From positions 2,480,001-2,544,000 of the forward strand of contig NZ_JAUSWJ010000001.1 of assembly GCF_030815145.1 (NCBI RefSeq): a stretch of 64,000 bases of DNA. Direction: 5' to 3'. The stretch comes from Kaistia geumhonensis. GTDB taxonomy: Bacteria; Pseudomonadota; Alphaproteobacteria; Rhizobiales; Kaistiaceae. Both the position numbers and the translations under genes were made by a program. Each line of letters starts with the position of its first letter. The stretch's first letter is position 1. Below are positions 54,361-63,881 of this stretch, one piece after another. The notes under the pieces were generated by a model. The model had not been told where the DNA came from. It was given only the letters and a program-made list of their open reading frames with translations, and ran no database searches.

Positions 54361-54721
54361 GACCCTAGCTGGCGACCGGGCTGATGCGCAACCCGTCGAA
54401 GGCCGACGGCTGACGGCGTCACAATTCTTAGACATCAACGGACAGGTGTGCGCCAGATATGTTCGATTTCTGTTCCAACTCGCGAATGGCACAGAAAGCG
54501 AAGTGTTCAGGGCGATCTCAGGAAGTCCAAATGAAATCAATTAGATAAGAGCTAAGTACTGGAACTTGGCAGTCATGAGGTCCGGAGAATACTGACCGAG
54601 AGAGACCGCTTCCTGGCCACCCAACTGCGTGAGCAGTGCTCAGCCCCTCCTGCATAACCCTCGAAAACAACGGAAAAATCCGGCCGCAGTCGGATGGGGA
54701 GAACGCTTTCGCGGGGAAAAG
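54361..54721. other. Right end of the island, no gene supported
   Basis: About 360 bp. A plus-strand frame at about 54405-54544 reads ASQFLDINGQVCARYVRFL and RAISGSPNEIN before stopping; it looks protein-like but lacks a start in its own region and I do not recognise it, so it may be the tail of a lost gene. The rest, up to the tRNA 3' end, shows nothing recognisable. Confidence 0.4.
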
Positions 54722-54732
54722 TGGCGGAGGGA
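54722..54732 (+). repeat. Putative attR within tRNA-Ser 3' end
   Basis: TGGCGGAGGGA on the plus strand, identical to 7377-7387 in direct orientation. It includes the tRNA CCA and acceptor strand, so integration leaves the tRNA intact, as with many tRNA-targeting islands. Short, hence moderate confidence. Confidence 0.45.
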
Positions 54733-54811
54733 GCGGGATTCGAACCCGCGATACGGTTTCCCGTATACACACTTTCCAGGCGTGCGCCTTCAACCACTCG
54801 GCCACCCCTCC
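54722..54811 (-). tRNA. tRNA-Ser (GGA)
   Basis: Complete 90-nt class II tRNA with encoded CCA. The acceptor strands GGAGGGG and TCCCTCC pair, discriminator G; the anticodon loop is CTGGAAA with GGA between a 5-bp stem (CACGC/GTGTG); a long variable arm (TACGG/CCGTA) and a T-loop TTCGAAT follow. The 3' end faces the island, and its last 11 bases recur at 7377, so it is the likely integration target. Confidence 0.95.
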
Positions 54812-55920
54812 GTCGCAGGCCTCAGGGGCCGCAGTCCGAGCGCGCAGAACGCGGCCTTGTGGCGCGGGCGGCTGGTGCCAGCCCGTCGGACGTGCCGTGC
54901 GGTATCACGAAGCGCTGCGCCGGCGCAAGGGTCGGGAAGGGCCTGGGTCGGGCGCCATCCCCAAGCGGTGCTCGACACCCGCACGGACCGTGGGTTCGAG
55001 GCGGTTCCGCGCGGGCATTCCCCCGGACGCCACGGTGCGGCCCCTCTCGGGAAAGGTTCGCCTTTCCGAGCCCACAGGCGTCGTCCGCCGAGCCCGGCGG
55101 TCTGCGGAACGCGGAACGCGATGGAAGCGCGGTTCCAGGCATTGAGGGTCATGACCGCGATGGTGAGCTCCAAAAGCTCCTGCCAGGAGAACTGCGCCCG
55201 GGCTTCGGCAAAGACCTTCTCGGAGACGCCCTCGGGCGACAGCTTCGTCAGCGCTTCGGTCCACGCCAGCGCCGCCCGTTGGCGCATCGGAAAGACGGGA
55301 CTCGGGCCACACCGCCACGTGATGGACGCGCAGCTCGCGCTCGCCCTCAATCGTCGCTTCCATGACATGCATGTCGGGGCAGAAGGCGCAGCCGTCCATC
55401 TGCGGCGCATGAATGTCCACCAGCGTGCGCAGCGGCGTGCAACCCCGGGGAAGTCATGAGGTCAGGCCGCCGCTATGGCAGCGGAGCCGGATTCCTCGCG
55501 CGCCGCTTTGTCCTGCCCTCCCGATGCGAGACGGCACCTCGTGGACCGAACGCACGAGCGGGGGGCCCCCGTGATCGGCGATCCCGGCGATGCCAATCAG
55601 CGCGACATGCAGCCCGGGCGCAGCGAGGAGGCTCGTGACAAGGCCCTTCAATGCGAGCGCCACAGCCGGGACGGGCCGCGCGGCGGCGAGATGACTCCCC
55701 TGTCGCATCGCTGCGCGCGCGGGGGCAGGACATCCGCCGAGTCGTCGACGCCCGTCGACGTTGCCTCGTCCAGCCCTTCGGCCGCCGGGGCCGCGCAATG
55801 CCTGACGATGCCCATGGTCTCGCGCTCCCGTGTGCGGTGCGGCGCCCTTTCGCGAGAGCGCCGCCCGAAGGCGATGGTGGAAGCCGACATCCGCGTCCCG
55901 GTTCCTGCTCGCGTCGTTCG
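54812..55920. other. Degenerate host region next to tRNA-Ser
   Basis: About 1.1 kb with no intact gene. Part (about 55090-55458, minus strand) is a frameshifted carboxymuconolactone decarboxylase remnant. A minus-strand open frame around 55454-55798 (ALALKGLVTSLLAAPGLHVAL) is protein-like in part but unrecognised; other frames are Arg/Pro-rich noise. It looks like decaying DNA. Confidence 0.5.
55090..55458 (-). pseudogene. Carboxymuconolactone decarboxylase/AhpD-like pseudogene
   Basis: One frame reads LRTLVDIHAPQMDGCAFCPDMH, with the CxxC...H redox motif of AhpD-like proteins, up to VAVWPESR at about 55290. A different frame then continues with FPMRQRAALAWTEALTKL and [25 protein letters not shown], the family's C-terminal half. 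A single-base frameshift at about 55285-55300 joins them. The upstream frame also hits a stop near 55458, so the N-terminus is missing. Would be inactive. Confidence 0.65.
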
Positions 55921-56199
55921 TCAGTTGATGTCGACGTTGTCGCGGATGGCAGGATGCGGGTCGTAGACGTTCACGCGCTGGCTGCCATGGTGCGAAACGC
56001 CGATCCGGTCGCCCGGCGCGATGCGATTAAGACGGACGGGGTCGTCGAAGCTGAAGGATTCGACGAACTGGAGCATCAGCGAGCCTGTCCAGGAATTGAC
56101 CGAGCTCACGATGCCGGTCGTCCGGTCGGCCTCGGCCGGAACGGCGGTTGCAAGAAGAAGCGCCGCGGCGACTGTCGAAATGATCTTGATCATCTTCAT
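55921..56199 (-). CDS. Small secreted protein (DUF1344-like)
   Basis: 92 residues from 56199 (MKMIKIIS). A Sec signal peptide (IISTVAAALLLATAVPAEA, cleavage near AEA) precedes about 70 residues of beta-rich mature protein (GIVSSVNSWTGSLMLQF, LNRIAPGDRIGVSHHG). Length and layout resemble the small periplasmic DUF1344-type family of rhizobia. Function unknown. Ribosome site AAGGA lies just upstream. Confidence 0.7.
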   Translation of the reverse strand: MKMIKIISTVAAALLLATAVPAEADRTTGIVSSVNSWTGSLMLQFVESFSFDDPVRLNRIAPGDRIGVSHHGSQRVNVYDPHPAIRDNVDIN

Positions 56200-56425
56200 G
56201 TCCTTCAGGGGTTGGGGTCGACATCGGGACGATGCTGAACAGACGGCCTCGATGCACCCGGAACCATTCTCGCCAAGGACCCGCTGATGCCGGGCGATCA
56301 CCCGCGCTTCGGGGCTACCCGCTTCGAGGACTGGCTGCTGCGCCTGCCGGTCGCCCAGAAGCTCGCGCCGGCCTTCTGACAAACCGGGCAGGGAATGGTC
56401 CCCCCTGCCCGCGTCGTCGCGGCGC

Positions 56426-57172
56426 TCAGAGCCGCCAGTTGGCCGCCGGAAGGCGGAGCATGATCGTGGTGCCGGCCCCGACGATACTTTCCATCGCGAT
56501 GCTGCCGCCGTGGAGTTCGACGAAGTCGCGGACCATGGGCAGCCCGACTCCGCCAAGGCCGCGCGACTTGGTCGTGAAGAACGGCTCGAAGGCCCGGCCA
56601 GCCGTTTCCTTCGTCATGCCGATCCCCTCGTCCGTGACGGTGACGACGATCCATGATCCGGCGCCGCTCGTGGTGGCCGAAGCGCCGACGCTGATCCTTC
56701 CGCCGCCGGGCATCGCCTCGCGTGCATTGATCAGGAGGTTGAGCAGCGCGCTTCTGAGACCGGTCCGGTCGCAGCGCGCCGGCGGCAATTCGCCGTCGAT
56801 GCTGAGATCGACATGGATCGCCTCCTCGGACGTGGCGGCAACGAGCCCCGCGACCTCGACGAGACAGGCATCGACATCGGCCAGTGCCGCCCGGCCCCGC
56901 CCCCCGGCGGTGCCCTCCGCCATGCTGCGCACGAGCGTCGCGACATGGGCGAGGGCGTCTCGCGCCGCGCTCACCAGCGGCTCGATATTGGGCGCCGCCG
57001 CCATGTCCAGAGCGCCGGCGGCACGATTGAGCGCGGAGGACGCCACCTGCACGAGATTGCCAAGGTCGTGCAGCGCGCCGGCGGATCGCCAGCGCTCCAT
57101 GCCGTCGCCCGGCCGCGCCGTGGTCCCGGCTGCCTCGGTTTCCCCGGCAAGACTGGAATAGTCGCGATACAT
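56426..57172 (-). CDS. Soluble sensor histidine kinase
   Basis: 248 residues from 57172 (MYRDYSSLAGE). H-box GALHDLGNLVQVASSAL with the likely phospho-His near residue 34, then N-box LINAREAMPGGG, G1 DEGIGM, F-box FEPFFTTKS and G2 GGVGLPMV. No transmembrane segment or PAS domain; the input is unknown. No response regulator gene is adjacent. The frame upstream of 57172 is Arg-rich and rejected. Confidence 0.85.
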   Translation of the reverse strand: MYRDYSSLAGETEAAGTTARPGDGMERWRSAGALHDLGNLVQVASSALNRAAGALDMAAAPNIEPLVSAARDALAHVATLVRSMAEGTAGGRGRAALADVDACLVEVAGLVAATSEEAIHVDLSIDGELPPARCDRTGLRSALLNLLINAREAMPGGGRISVGASATTSGAGSWIVVTVTDEGIGMTKETAGRAFEPFFTTKSRGLGGVGLPMVRDFVELHGGSIAMESIVGAGTTIMLRLPAANWRL

Positions 57173-57536
57173 GTCCGATCTCCTCGATCTTCTTCCGTTG
57201 ACCGGGAGTCTATTGGCGGGACGCTGCGGATATCGATCCATCCAAAGATAAGGCCGGACCATACCTGCGTATGAGTCAGCGCGACTCCCCGCGCGGCTGC
57301 CGGCGCGCAACGACCGTGCCGCGCGCGGCGAGCGAAAGGCCCGCACGCGCATGCGCTCGCCTTCCACTTCTACCTTTCGCCGGCCGAAAACGTGGCCGGC
57401 GCGAGGCGGTGCGAGAATGGAGCGATGGCCGTGCCGGCTCTACCAGGCTTGGGGCCAGGGCGGACTGAACGCCGGGCGAACGCCGTGCTGCGAGCGCGCG
57501 GCAGCGCTCTCCCGGACGTGCGGCTGGAAGGGCGTT
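57173..57536. other. Intergenic region, no gene seen
   Basis: About 364 bp between the histidine kinase start and the IclR stop. Open frames on both strands are Arg-rich noise. It should contain the kinase promoter near 57180-57260; no operator is evident. Confidence 0.4.
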
Positions 57537-58319
57537 TCAGCCCTGCAGCGCGTCGCTGATCGCCTTGGCGGTGCGCACGACGGCGGTGCGGATCGTCTCC
57601 ATCCGCGCCTCGCTGGCACCGGCGAGGAAGGGGACGCTGAGCGCCGCGACGATGGCGCCGTCGCGAGCGAGGACCGGCGCGGCGAAGGCCTGGATGCTGG
57701 GACCCGTCTCGCCGCGGTCATAGGCCCAGCCGAGCTTGCGGATGCGCGCGAGCTCGGCCTTCAGCTTCTGCGGATCGGTGATCGTCTTGTCGGTATAGGC
57801 GGCGAGAGGCTGGCGCAGCCAGGCGGCGATATAGTCGTCGCCCTGATGGGCGAGCATGACCTTGCCGGATGCGCCGGAATGCAGCGTCATGCGCTGACCG
57901 GCGCTGACGGTGAGCGCATAGTCCCGCCGGCCCTGCGCTGCGGCCAGCACGAGCAGCTCGTCGTGGTCGATGACGTTCAGCTTGACGCCTTCGCCGAGTT
58001 CGCTCGCCAGGCGGTCGAGATGCGGCTGGCAGATCGGCACGAGATTGGCGCGGCCGAAGCGCGCCGTCGTATGGGCGGCGAGCTTCAGCAGCCGCTCTCC
58101 GAGATGATAGGTCCCGTCGTCGCCGCGCCGCACCACGTCATGCGCCTGCAGCGTGTTCAGGACGCGGTAGATGGTCGTGCGCGGGATGGCGAGGATCTCG
58201 GTCAGGTCGCGGATGGTCAGACCGGCGCCGTGACGCTCGAGCTCGCCGAGAATGTCCATCATCCGGTCGATGACCGGGATCGTGTGCTTGTTCTCGCGCG
58301 CCTCCGCCTTGGCATCCAT
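57537..58319 (-). CDS. IclR family transcriptional regulator
   Basis: 260 residues, MDAKAEARENKHTIPVIDRM. N-terminal winged helix (LTIRDLTEILAIPRTTIYRVLNTL), C-terminal IclR effector domain (LVPICQPHLDRLASEL, VHLNVIDHDEL-type strand, MTLHSGASGKVMLAHQ). It diverges from an RraA-like gene with palindromes between them, so it probably controls that gene and itself in response to an aromatic or sugar acid. C-terminus ends KAISDALQG. Confidence 0.92.
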   Translation of the reverse strand: MDAKAEARENKHTIPVIDRMMDILGELERHGAGLTIRDLTEILAIPRTTIYRVLNTLQAHDVVRRGDDGTYHLGERLLKLAAHTTARFGRANLVPICQPHLDRLASELGEGVKLNVIDHDELLVLAAAQGRRDYALTVSAGQRMTLHSGASGKVMLAHQGDDYIAAWLRQPLAAYTDKTITDPQKLKAELARIRKLGWAYDRGETGPSIQAFAAPVLARDGAIVAALSVPFLAGASEARMETIRTAVVRTAKAISDALQG

Positions 58320-58402
58320 CGCCGTCGACGCCTCTCGTTCCGCATTCGGCCGGCGACCGACCGCCGGCTCCGATGCCCCGGGGATGACCTACCATGCAGA
58401 TA

Positions 58403-58419
58403 TGAACTGTCCAAGTTCA
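58403..58419. promoter_or_regulatory. Palindromic site TGAACT-N5-AGTTCA, probable IclR operator
   Basis: Perfect 6-bp arms (58403-58408 and 58414-58419) about 85 bp upstream of the iclR-type gene start. The same half-sites form the second palindrome at 58568. Operator role inferred from the divergent IclR arrangement. Confidence 0.55.
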
Positions 58420-58567
58420 CATCTGGACGCAGCTTGCCAACCTCGCGGCAGGCCCGCACGCGGCGGTGCGGGCCGGTTGTGAGCCGTCCGAGATTGCCCG
58501 AGCTTCCGCCCGCCGACAATTGACAAGCGCCACTGTCGGACCGCATAGTTATCATTAGAATAGCATA

Positions 58568-58583
58568 AGTTCAAATGTGAACT
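58568..58583. promoter_or_regulatory. Palindromic site AGTTCA-N4-TGAACT, probable IclR operator
   Basis: AGTTCA (58568-58573) and TGAACT (58578-58583) are perfect inverted arms, 55 bp upstream of the RraA-like gene and inside an A/T-rich promoter-like stretch (TAGTTATCATTAGAATAGCA). Matches the half-sites at 58403. Confidence 0.55.
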
Positions 58584-58637
58584 CATGGCACAACAGAACG
58601 ACAGCCGGACAGGCCGTCGCGGCTGAAGCCGTTCGCC

Positions 58638-59411
58638 ATGCAAAAATCGGAGGAGGCGGCGTTGCAGGATCCGGCTGACATCAAGGACATCGTGCGGCCC
58701 CCGCGGGCGCTTTGCGAGGCGCTGGCGAAGATCGGCACCGCGACGCTGTCGAGCGAACTGGCGCAGAAGCTCGGCATCCGCGACGCGCAGATCCGCGGGC
58801 CGCGCCCGCTGAAGAAGGGCCACACCGCCGCCGGGCCGGCGCTGACGCTGCAATGCATGCCGAAGCGCGAGGACCTCTACGGCGCCGCCGAATACGAGGA
58901 CCCGGAGAAGCAGCTGCACCGCCATGTCATGTATCCGGCGCAGGAAGGCGACATGATCGTCGTCGACGCGCGCGGCGACATGGGCTCGGGCATCTTCGGA
59001 GAGATGATGCTGACCTTCTTCGCCGGCCGGGGCGGCGCGGGCGTCGTCATCGACGGCTGCATCCGCGATTCCTCCGAGGCCGAGAAGCTCGATCTCGGCA
59101 TCTGGGTGAAGGGTGTGACGCCGAACTACCACGCGCAGACCAACATCATCCCCTTCGCCGTCAACGTGCCGGTCGCCTGCGGCGGCTGCCTCGTAATGCC
59201 GGGCGATATCATCGTCGCCGACGACGACGGCGTCGTCCTCGTGCCGGTCGCGCTGGCCGAGCAGCTGGTCGAGCATGCGGGCTCGCATGTCGAATGGGAG
59301 GAGTTCGCCCGCATCCGCCTGTCGGAGGGCGGCGATCTGCGCCGCTACTATCCGCTGAGCCCCGAAGCCGAGGCCGAATACCAGGCCTGGAAGGCGGCGC
59401 GGGGCCGCTGA
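58638..59411 (+). CDS. RraA-like protein (HMG/CHA aldolase-type fold)
   Basis: 257 residues, MQKSEEAALQDPADIKDIVRP. The RraA-family core is visible: GDMIVVDARGD, then GEMMLTFFAGRGGAGVVIDGCIRD (substrate and metal site) and VNVPVACGGCLVMPGDIIVADDDGVVLVP. Members are 4-hydroxy-4-methyl-2-oxoglutarate-type aldolases, oxaloacetate decarboxylases or dehydratase-like enzymes; which activity applies is open. Regulated by the divergent IclR protein, by context. It is followed by a strong terminator. Confidence 0.88.
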   Translation: MQKSEEAALQDPADIKDIVRPPRALCEALAKIGTATLSSELAQKLGIRDAQIRGPRPLKKGHTAAGPALTLQCMPKREDLYGAAEYEDPEKQLHRHVMYPAQEGDMIVVDARGDMGSGIFGEMMLTFFAGRGGAGVVIDGCIRDSSEAEKLDLGIWVKGVTPNYHAQTNIIPFAVNVPVACGGCLVMPGDIIVADDDGVVLVPVALAEQLVEHAGSHVEWEEFARIRLSEGGDLRRYYPLSPEAEAEYQAWKAARGR

Positions 59412-59434
59412 TCCGGTCTCGGGCGACTTGACGG

Positions 59435-59470
59435 AAAAAGGCCCCGGAGCGCACGCTCCGGGGCCTTTTT
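59435..59470. terminator. Bidirectional rho-independent terminator
   Basis: A perfect 12-bp stem (GGCCCCGGAGCG at 59440-59451, CGCTCCGGGGCC at 59454-59465) with a 2-nt spacer, flanked by AAAAA on the left and TTTTT on the right, so it works for both strands. It lies between the convergent RraA-like and VOC genes. Confidence 0.9.
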
Positions 59471-59488
59471 CGTTTCCTGCGCCGACGC

Positions 59489-59935
59489 TCAGCCGGCTTT
59501 CTTCTTCATCCGCGCGATGGCTTCGAGCTGCATGCAGTCGGGCATCAGCTGCATGATCTCGATGCGGTTGCCGTCCGGATCCTCGACCCAGCATTGCCAG
59601 TTGCGGTCGGCGGCCATCTTCTTCTGGACGATGAGCGGCACGCCGACCTTGTCGAGATCGGCGATGACCGCGTCGATGTCATCGACCGACAGGCAGACAT
59701 GGTTGATGGCGACGTCGTTCCAGCCGGGCGCGCGGTCGCCTTCCCCTTCCGGGAACAGCTCCAGATACTGGTCGTCGGTGATGCGCAGATAGACGAGCCA
59801 GACACCGCCGCTGCCGTCCGGCTTGTCGAGACGCATCATCTCCTCGAAGCCGAGCTTGTTGACGTAGAAATCGAGCGAGCGGTCGAGATCCTTCACCTTG
59901 AGCGCCACATGGGCGATCGACGTAAAGCCGTGCAT
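59489..59935 (-). CDS. VOC family (glyoxalase-like) protein, copy 1
   Basis: 148 residues from 59935 (MHGFTSIAHVALKV). Paired beta-alpha-beta-beta-beta modules: HVALKVKDLDRSLDFYVNKLGFEE and HVCLSVDDIDAVIADL, with metal-ligand-type His residues and ELFPEGEG and DPDGNRIEIMQL. A cytoplasmic metalloenzyme of the glyoxalase/dioxygenase/epimerase superfamily; substrate not readable. Paralogous to the next gene, 35 bp away. Confidence 0.87.
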   Translation of the reverse strand: MHGFTSIAHVALKVKDLDRSLDFYVNKLGFEEMMRLDKPDGSGGVWLVYLRITDDQYLELFPEGEGDRAPGWNDVAINHVCLSVDDIDAVIADLDKVGVPLIVQKKMAADRNWQCWVEDPDGNRIEIMQLMPDCMQLEAIARMKKKAG

Positions 59936-59970
59936 GGCGGGTTCCAGTGCTTGCTTGAGAGGCCGGTTGG

Positions 59971-60432
59971 TCAGGACAGCGAGAGGACGTGCGGCTTGCC
60001 GCCGGAAAGCACGGCGCGCTCGGCCTCGTACTGGATGCAGTTCGGCGCCATCTCCATGATCTCGATCTGGTTGCCGTCCGGATCGGCGATCCACATGCCG
60101 CGATTGCCGTCGATGCCGCGGCCGGGGCTGCGCGGGCGCATGAGCGGGATGCCGGCTTCCGCGAGCTTCGCCTCGGCGAGGTCGATGTCGGCGACGGTCA
60201 GGCAGAGATGCATGAGCCCCGTCTTCTCGGGCGGGGAAGCCGGGCCGTCACCGCCGGGGAACAGCTCGACATAGAGATCGTCGGAGACCCGATGATAGAC
60301 GATCCAGGGCTTGCCCTCCTTGTTGAGGAGGCGAAGCACCTCGGGAAAGCCGATCGCGTTGTAGAAGGCGACCGAGCGATCGAGATCGTTGACGCGCAGG
60401 GCGACATGCCCGAGCGACTTGAAGATGGACAT
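59971..60432 (-). CDS. VOC family (glyoxalase-like) protein, copy 2
   Basis: 153 residues, MSIFKSLGHVALRVNDLDRS. Same layout as copy 1 (HVALRV, VELFPGGDG, HLCLTVADID, DPDGNQIEIMEM), so the two arose by tandem duplication. Together with the sugar importer upstream and the RraA-like gene they may form a catabolic set. The C-terminus (AVLSGGKPHVLSLS) differs from copy 1. Confidence 0.87.
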   Translation of the reverse strand: MSIFKSLGHVALRVNDLDRSVAFYNAIGFPEVLRLLNKEGKPWIVYHRVSDDLYVELFPGGDGPASPPEKTGLMHLCLTVADIDLAEAKLAEAGIPLMRPRSPGRGIDGNRGMWIADPDGNQIEIMEMAPNCIQYEAERAVLSGGKPHVLSLS

Positions 60433-60540
60433 GGCTTTGTTCCGTCGGTCGTTGGGGGAGGAAGGCGCTTCGCGAGAGCGCGGGTCTGCGGCGCCGCCCG
60501 GTGGGGCGGCGCCGCGCTCTTGGCTTAGGCTGGACGGCGA

Positions 60541-61815
60541 TTAATTGAAGATCGCGTCGTATTCCGACTTCAGCATCTTGATCGCGTCGTCGGTCGTCAT
60601 GTTCTGGTCGCCCTGGAGCGTGAACATCGTGTTCCAGACCGAATTGATCCAGTCGCCGTCAGCGATGTAGAACGGGTTCTGCACGCTGAAGCCGGGCTTC
60701 TTCAGATCGTCGAGCACGAGCGTGTTGCAGGCGTCGAGCTTGTCGGTCGGCACGTCGAGACGGACGGGGCTCGAGCCCTTGTAGAACGCGAACTCGGCGT
60801 TGATCTTGGGATCGACCGCCACCGCGGCGAACTCCTCCTCCGCCTTGGCCGTCGCCTCGTCGACGCCGCCGAGAAGGCCGAAGCTGTCGACCGTCACCGA
60901 CACCGCCTTGGTGCCGGGGATGTTGATGCAGCCGAAATCGGTGCCGACGGTCTTGTTGTTGCCGCGCCACTGCCCCTTCATCCAGTCGCCGTGGATCTGC
61001 ATCAGCGCCTTGCCGGCGATCACGGTGTTGGTGGTGTCGTTCCAGGAGCGGTTGACCCAGCCCGGATCGGCCTGCTTGGTGATCCGGCGGAAGGTCTCGA
61101 TGGTTTCGCGCAGGGCCGGGTCGTCGAACACGGTCTTGTCCGGCGTGCCGGCATAGAAGCGGTTGTAGACCTCGGGTCCGGCGACGGCGGCGAGCAGCGC
61201 GTGGAAAGTGTAGCCCGCCTGGAAGGTGTTGCCGCCGATGGCGATGAAGGTGAAGCCGGCGTCCTCGACCTTCTTCTCGTCCGCCCACATGTCCTCGAGC
61301 GAGGTCCACTTGGTCGGGTCGACGCCGGCCTTCTTGGCGACTTCCTGGCTGAAATAGACCATGCCGTCGAGATGCACGGCGATCGGGATCTTCAGCACTT
61401 TGCCATCGATGGTGATCGCCTGCAGCACCGTCTCCGGGAAGGCCTGGGTGGCGCCGATCTTGTCGAACAGCGCCTTGACGTCGAAGGCCTGGCCCTTGGA
61501 ATCGAGATCCTTGAAGAAGCCGGCATCGGCCGCGATGAAGAGGTTCGGCGGCGTGCCCGCGACGAACAGGCTGACCAGCGGGCTCTCGCCGGCGGTCTCG
61601 TGCGGCACGGAGGCCGCCGTGACCTTGTTGCCGGTGTCGGCCTGATACTTGTCGATGATCGTGTTGAGCGCCTTCATCTCGCTCTCGTTCGACCATGTGT
61701 GGAACAGCGTCAGATCGGTCGCCTGCGCGGCGCCGAGCGAGACGGTCAGCGCGGCGGCGGCCGCGAAGCCTGTCATGAGGCGGGCCCTGAGACCGGCCTT
61801 CCTTGGACGAAACAT
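60541..61815 (-). CDS. Extracellular sugar-binding protein (second ABC operon)
   Basis: 424 residues from 61815 (MFRPRKAGLRARLMTGF), with GGAGGAGA upstream. Sec signal peptide with AAAALTVSLGAAQA, cleavage near AQA. Family-1 solute-binding fold (LTLFHTWSNESEMKALNTII, IHGDWMKGQWRG). Not closely similar to the two binding proteins at 2-5 kb. It is downstream of the cognate ATPase and permease genes, about 45 bp after the ATPase stop. Confidence 0.9.
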   Translation of the reverse strand: MFRPRKAGLRARLMTGFAAAAALTVSLGAAQATDLTLFHTWSNESEMKALNTIIDKYQADTGNKVTAASVPHETAGESPLVSLFVAGTPPNLFIAADAGFFKDLDSKGQAFDVKALFDKIGATQAFPETVLQAITIDGKVLKIPIAVHLDGMVYFSQEVAKKAGVDPTKWTSLEDMWADEKKVEDAGFTFIAIGGNTFQAGYTFHALLAAVAGPEVYNRFYAGTPDKTVFDDPALRETIETFRRITKQADPGWVNRSWNDTTNTVIAGKALMQIHGDWMKGQWRGNNKTVGTDFGCINIPGTKAVSVTVDSFGLLGGVDEATAKAEEEFAAVAVDPKINAEFAFYKGSSPVRLDVPTDKLDACNTLVLDDLKKPGFSVQNPFYIADGDWINSVWNTMFTLQGDQNMTTDDAIKMLKSEYDAIFN

Positions 61816-61859
61816 TGTCTCTCCTCCTCCGGTGGTGGTTGGCAGTTTCTTGTCTTTCT

Positions 61860-62963
<1,104 letters not shown>

Positions 62964-62966
62964 CGT

Positions 62967-63881
62967 CTATCCCTTGATTGCGCCCGAGGTGATGCCCTGG
63001 ACGAAGAAGCGGCCGAGAGCGAAGTAGACGACGAGCGGGGGAACCGCCGTGAGCAGCGCGGCGGCCATGTTGACGTTGTAGATCGCCTCGCCGCGCGAGG
63101 TGATCACCGAGTTGGCGAGGATGACGGTCATCGGCTTCGCCGAAATGCCGCCGAAGGTCAGGCCGACGAGATAGTCGTTCCACACCGTCGTGATCATCAG
63201 GATCAGCACGACGACCATGATGTTGCCGGACATCGGCAGGACGATCTCGCGGAAGATCCGCCAGAAGCTTCCCGAATCCATGATCGCGGCATTGATCAGT
63301 TCGCGCGGGATGTCCTTGTAGAAATTGCGGAATATCAGCGTCAGCAGCGGCATCGACAGCACCGCGTGCACCAGCGCGATCGCCCAGACCGTGCCGAAGA
63401 TGCCGAGGCTCGCCACGATGATGATGAGCGGGATCATGATGATCTGGAACGGCACGAAGGCGCAGATGAAGAGGACGAACAGGAAGCCGTTCGCCCAGCG
63501 CACGTTCCAGAGCGCGAGCGCGTAGCCGGTGACCGCGGAAATGGCGATCGAGAACACGAGGCTCGGGAACAGGATCGCGACCGAGTTGAAGAAGCCCTGC
63601 TTGATGCCGTCGCAGGCGAGCCCGGTGCAGAGTTCGTTCCACGCCTTCATCCAGGGCTGGATCGTCCAGCGCACCGGCAGGTTGAAGATCTCGCCGAGCG
63701 TGATCTCCTCGATCGGCTTGAACGAGGTGACGACGACGACATAGAGCGGGATCGCCACGAACAGCGCCACCATCGTCAGGAAGACGAAGACGGCGATCGA
63801 CGAGCCGCGGATGCGGCGCCGGCGCCTCGGGATGGCGATCGGCGGCAGCGCGGCGGCCGGGGTTCCTGCGTGCGCGCTCAT
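62967..63881 (-). CDS. Carbohydrate ABC transporter permease (MalG-like)
   Basis: 304 residues. Cytoplasmic N-terminus with IPRRRRRIR, first helix IAVFVFLTMVALFVAIPLYVVVV, about six helices in all, and an EAA loop (YKDIPRELINAAIMDSGSFWRIF). The start overlaps the previous permease stop as ATGA. Second permease of the importer. Confidence 0.92.
   Translation of the reverse strand: MSAHAGTPAAALPPIAIPRRRRRIRGSSIAVFVFLTMVALFVAIPLYVVVVTSFKPIEEITLGEIFNLPVRWTIQPWMKAWNELCTGLACDGIKQGFFNSVAILFPSLVFSIAISAVTGYALALWNVRWANGFLFVLFICAFVPFQIIMIPLIIIVASLGIFGTVWAIALVHAVLSMPLLTLIFRNFYKDIPRELINAAIMDSGSFWRIFREIVLPMSGNIMVVVLILMITTVWNDYLVGLTFGGISAKPMTVILANSVITSRGEAIYNVNMAAALLTAVPPLVVYFALGRFFVQGITSGAIKG

Noticed and set aside
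57351-58523. 390-codon plus-strand frame opposite the IclR gene
   Set aside because: Shadow of an IclR regulator with a clear winged helix; the composition is Arg/Gly-rich.
58389-59594. 401-codon minus-strand frame opposite the RraA-like gene
   Set aside because: Crosses a strong terminator and the divergent promoter; the RraA motifs are on the plus strand.
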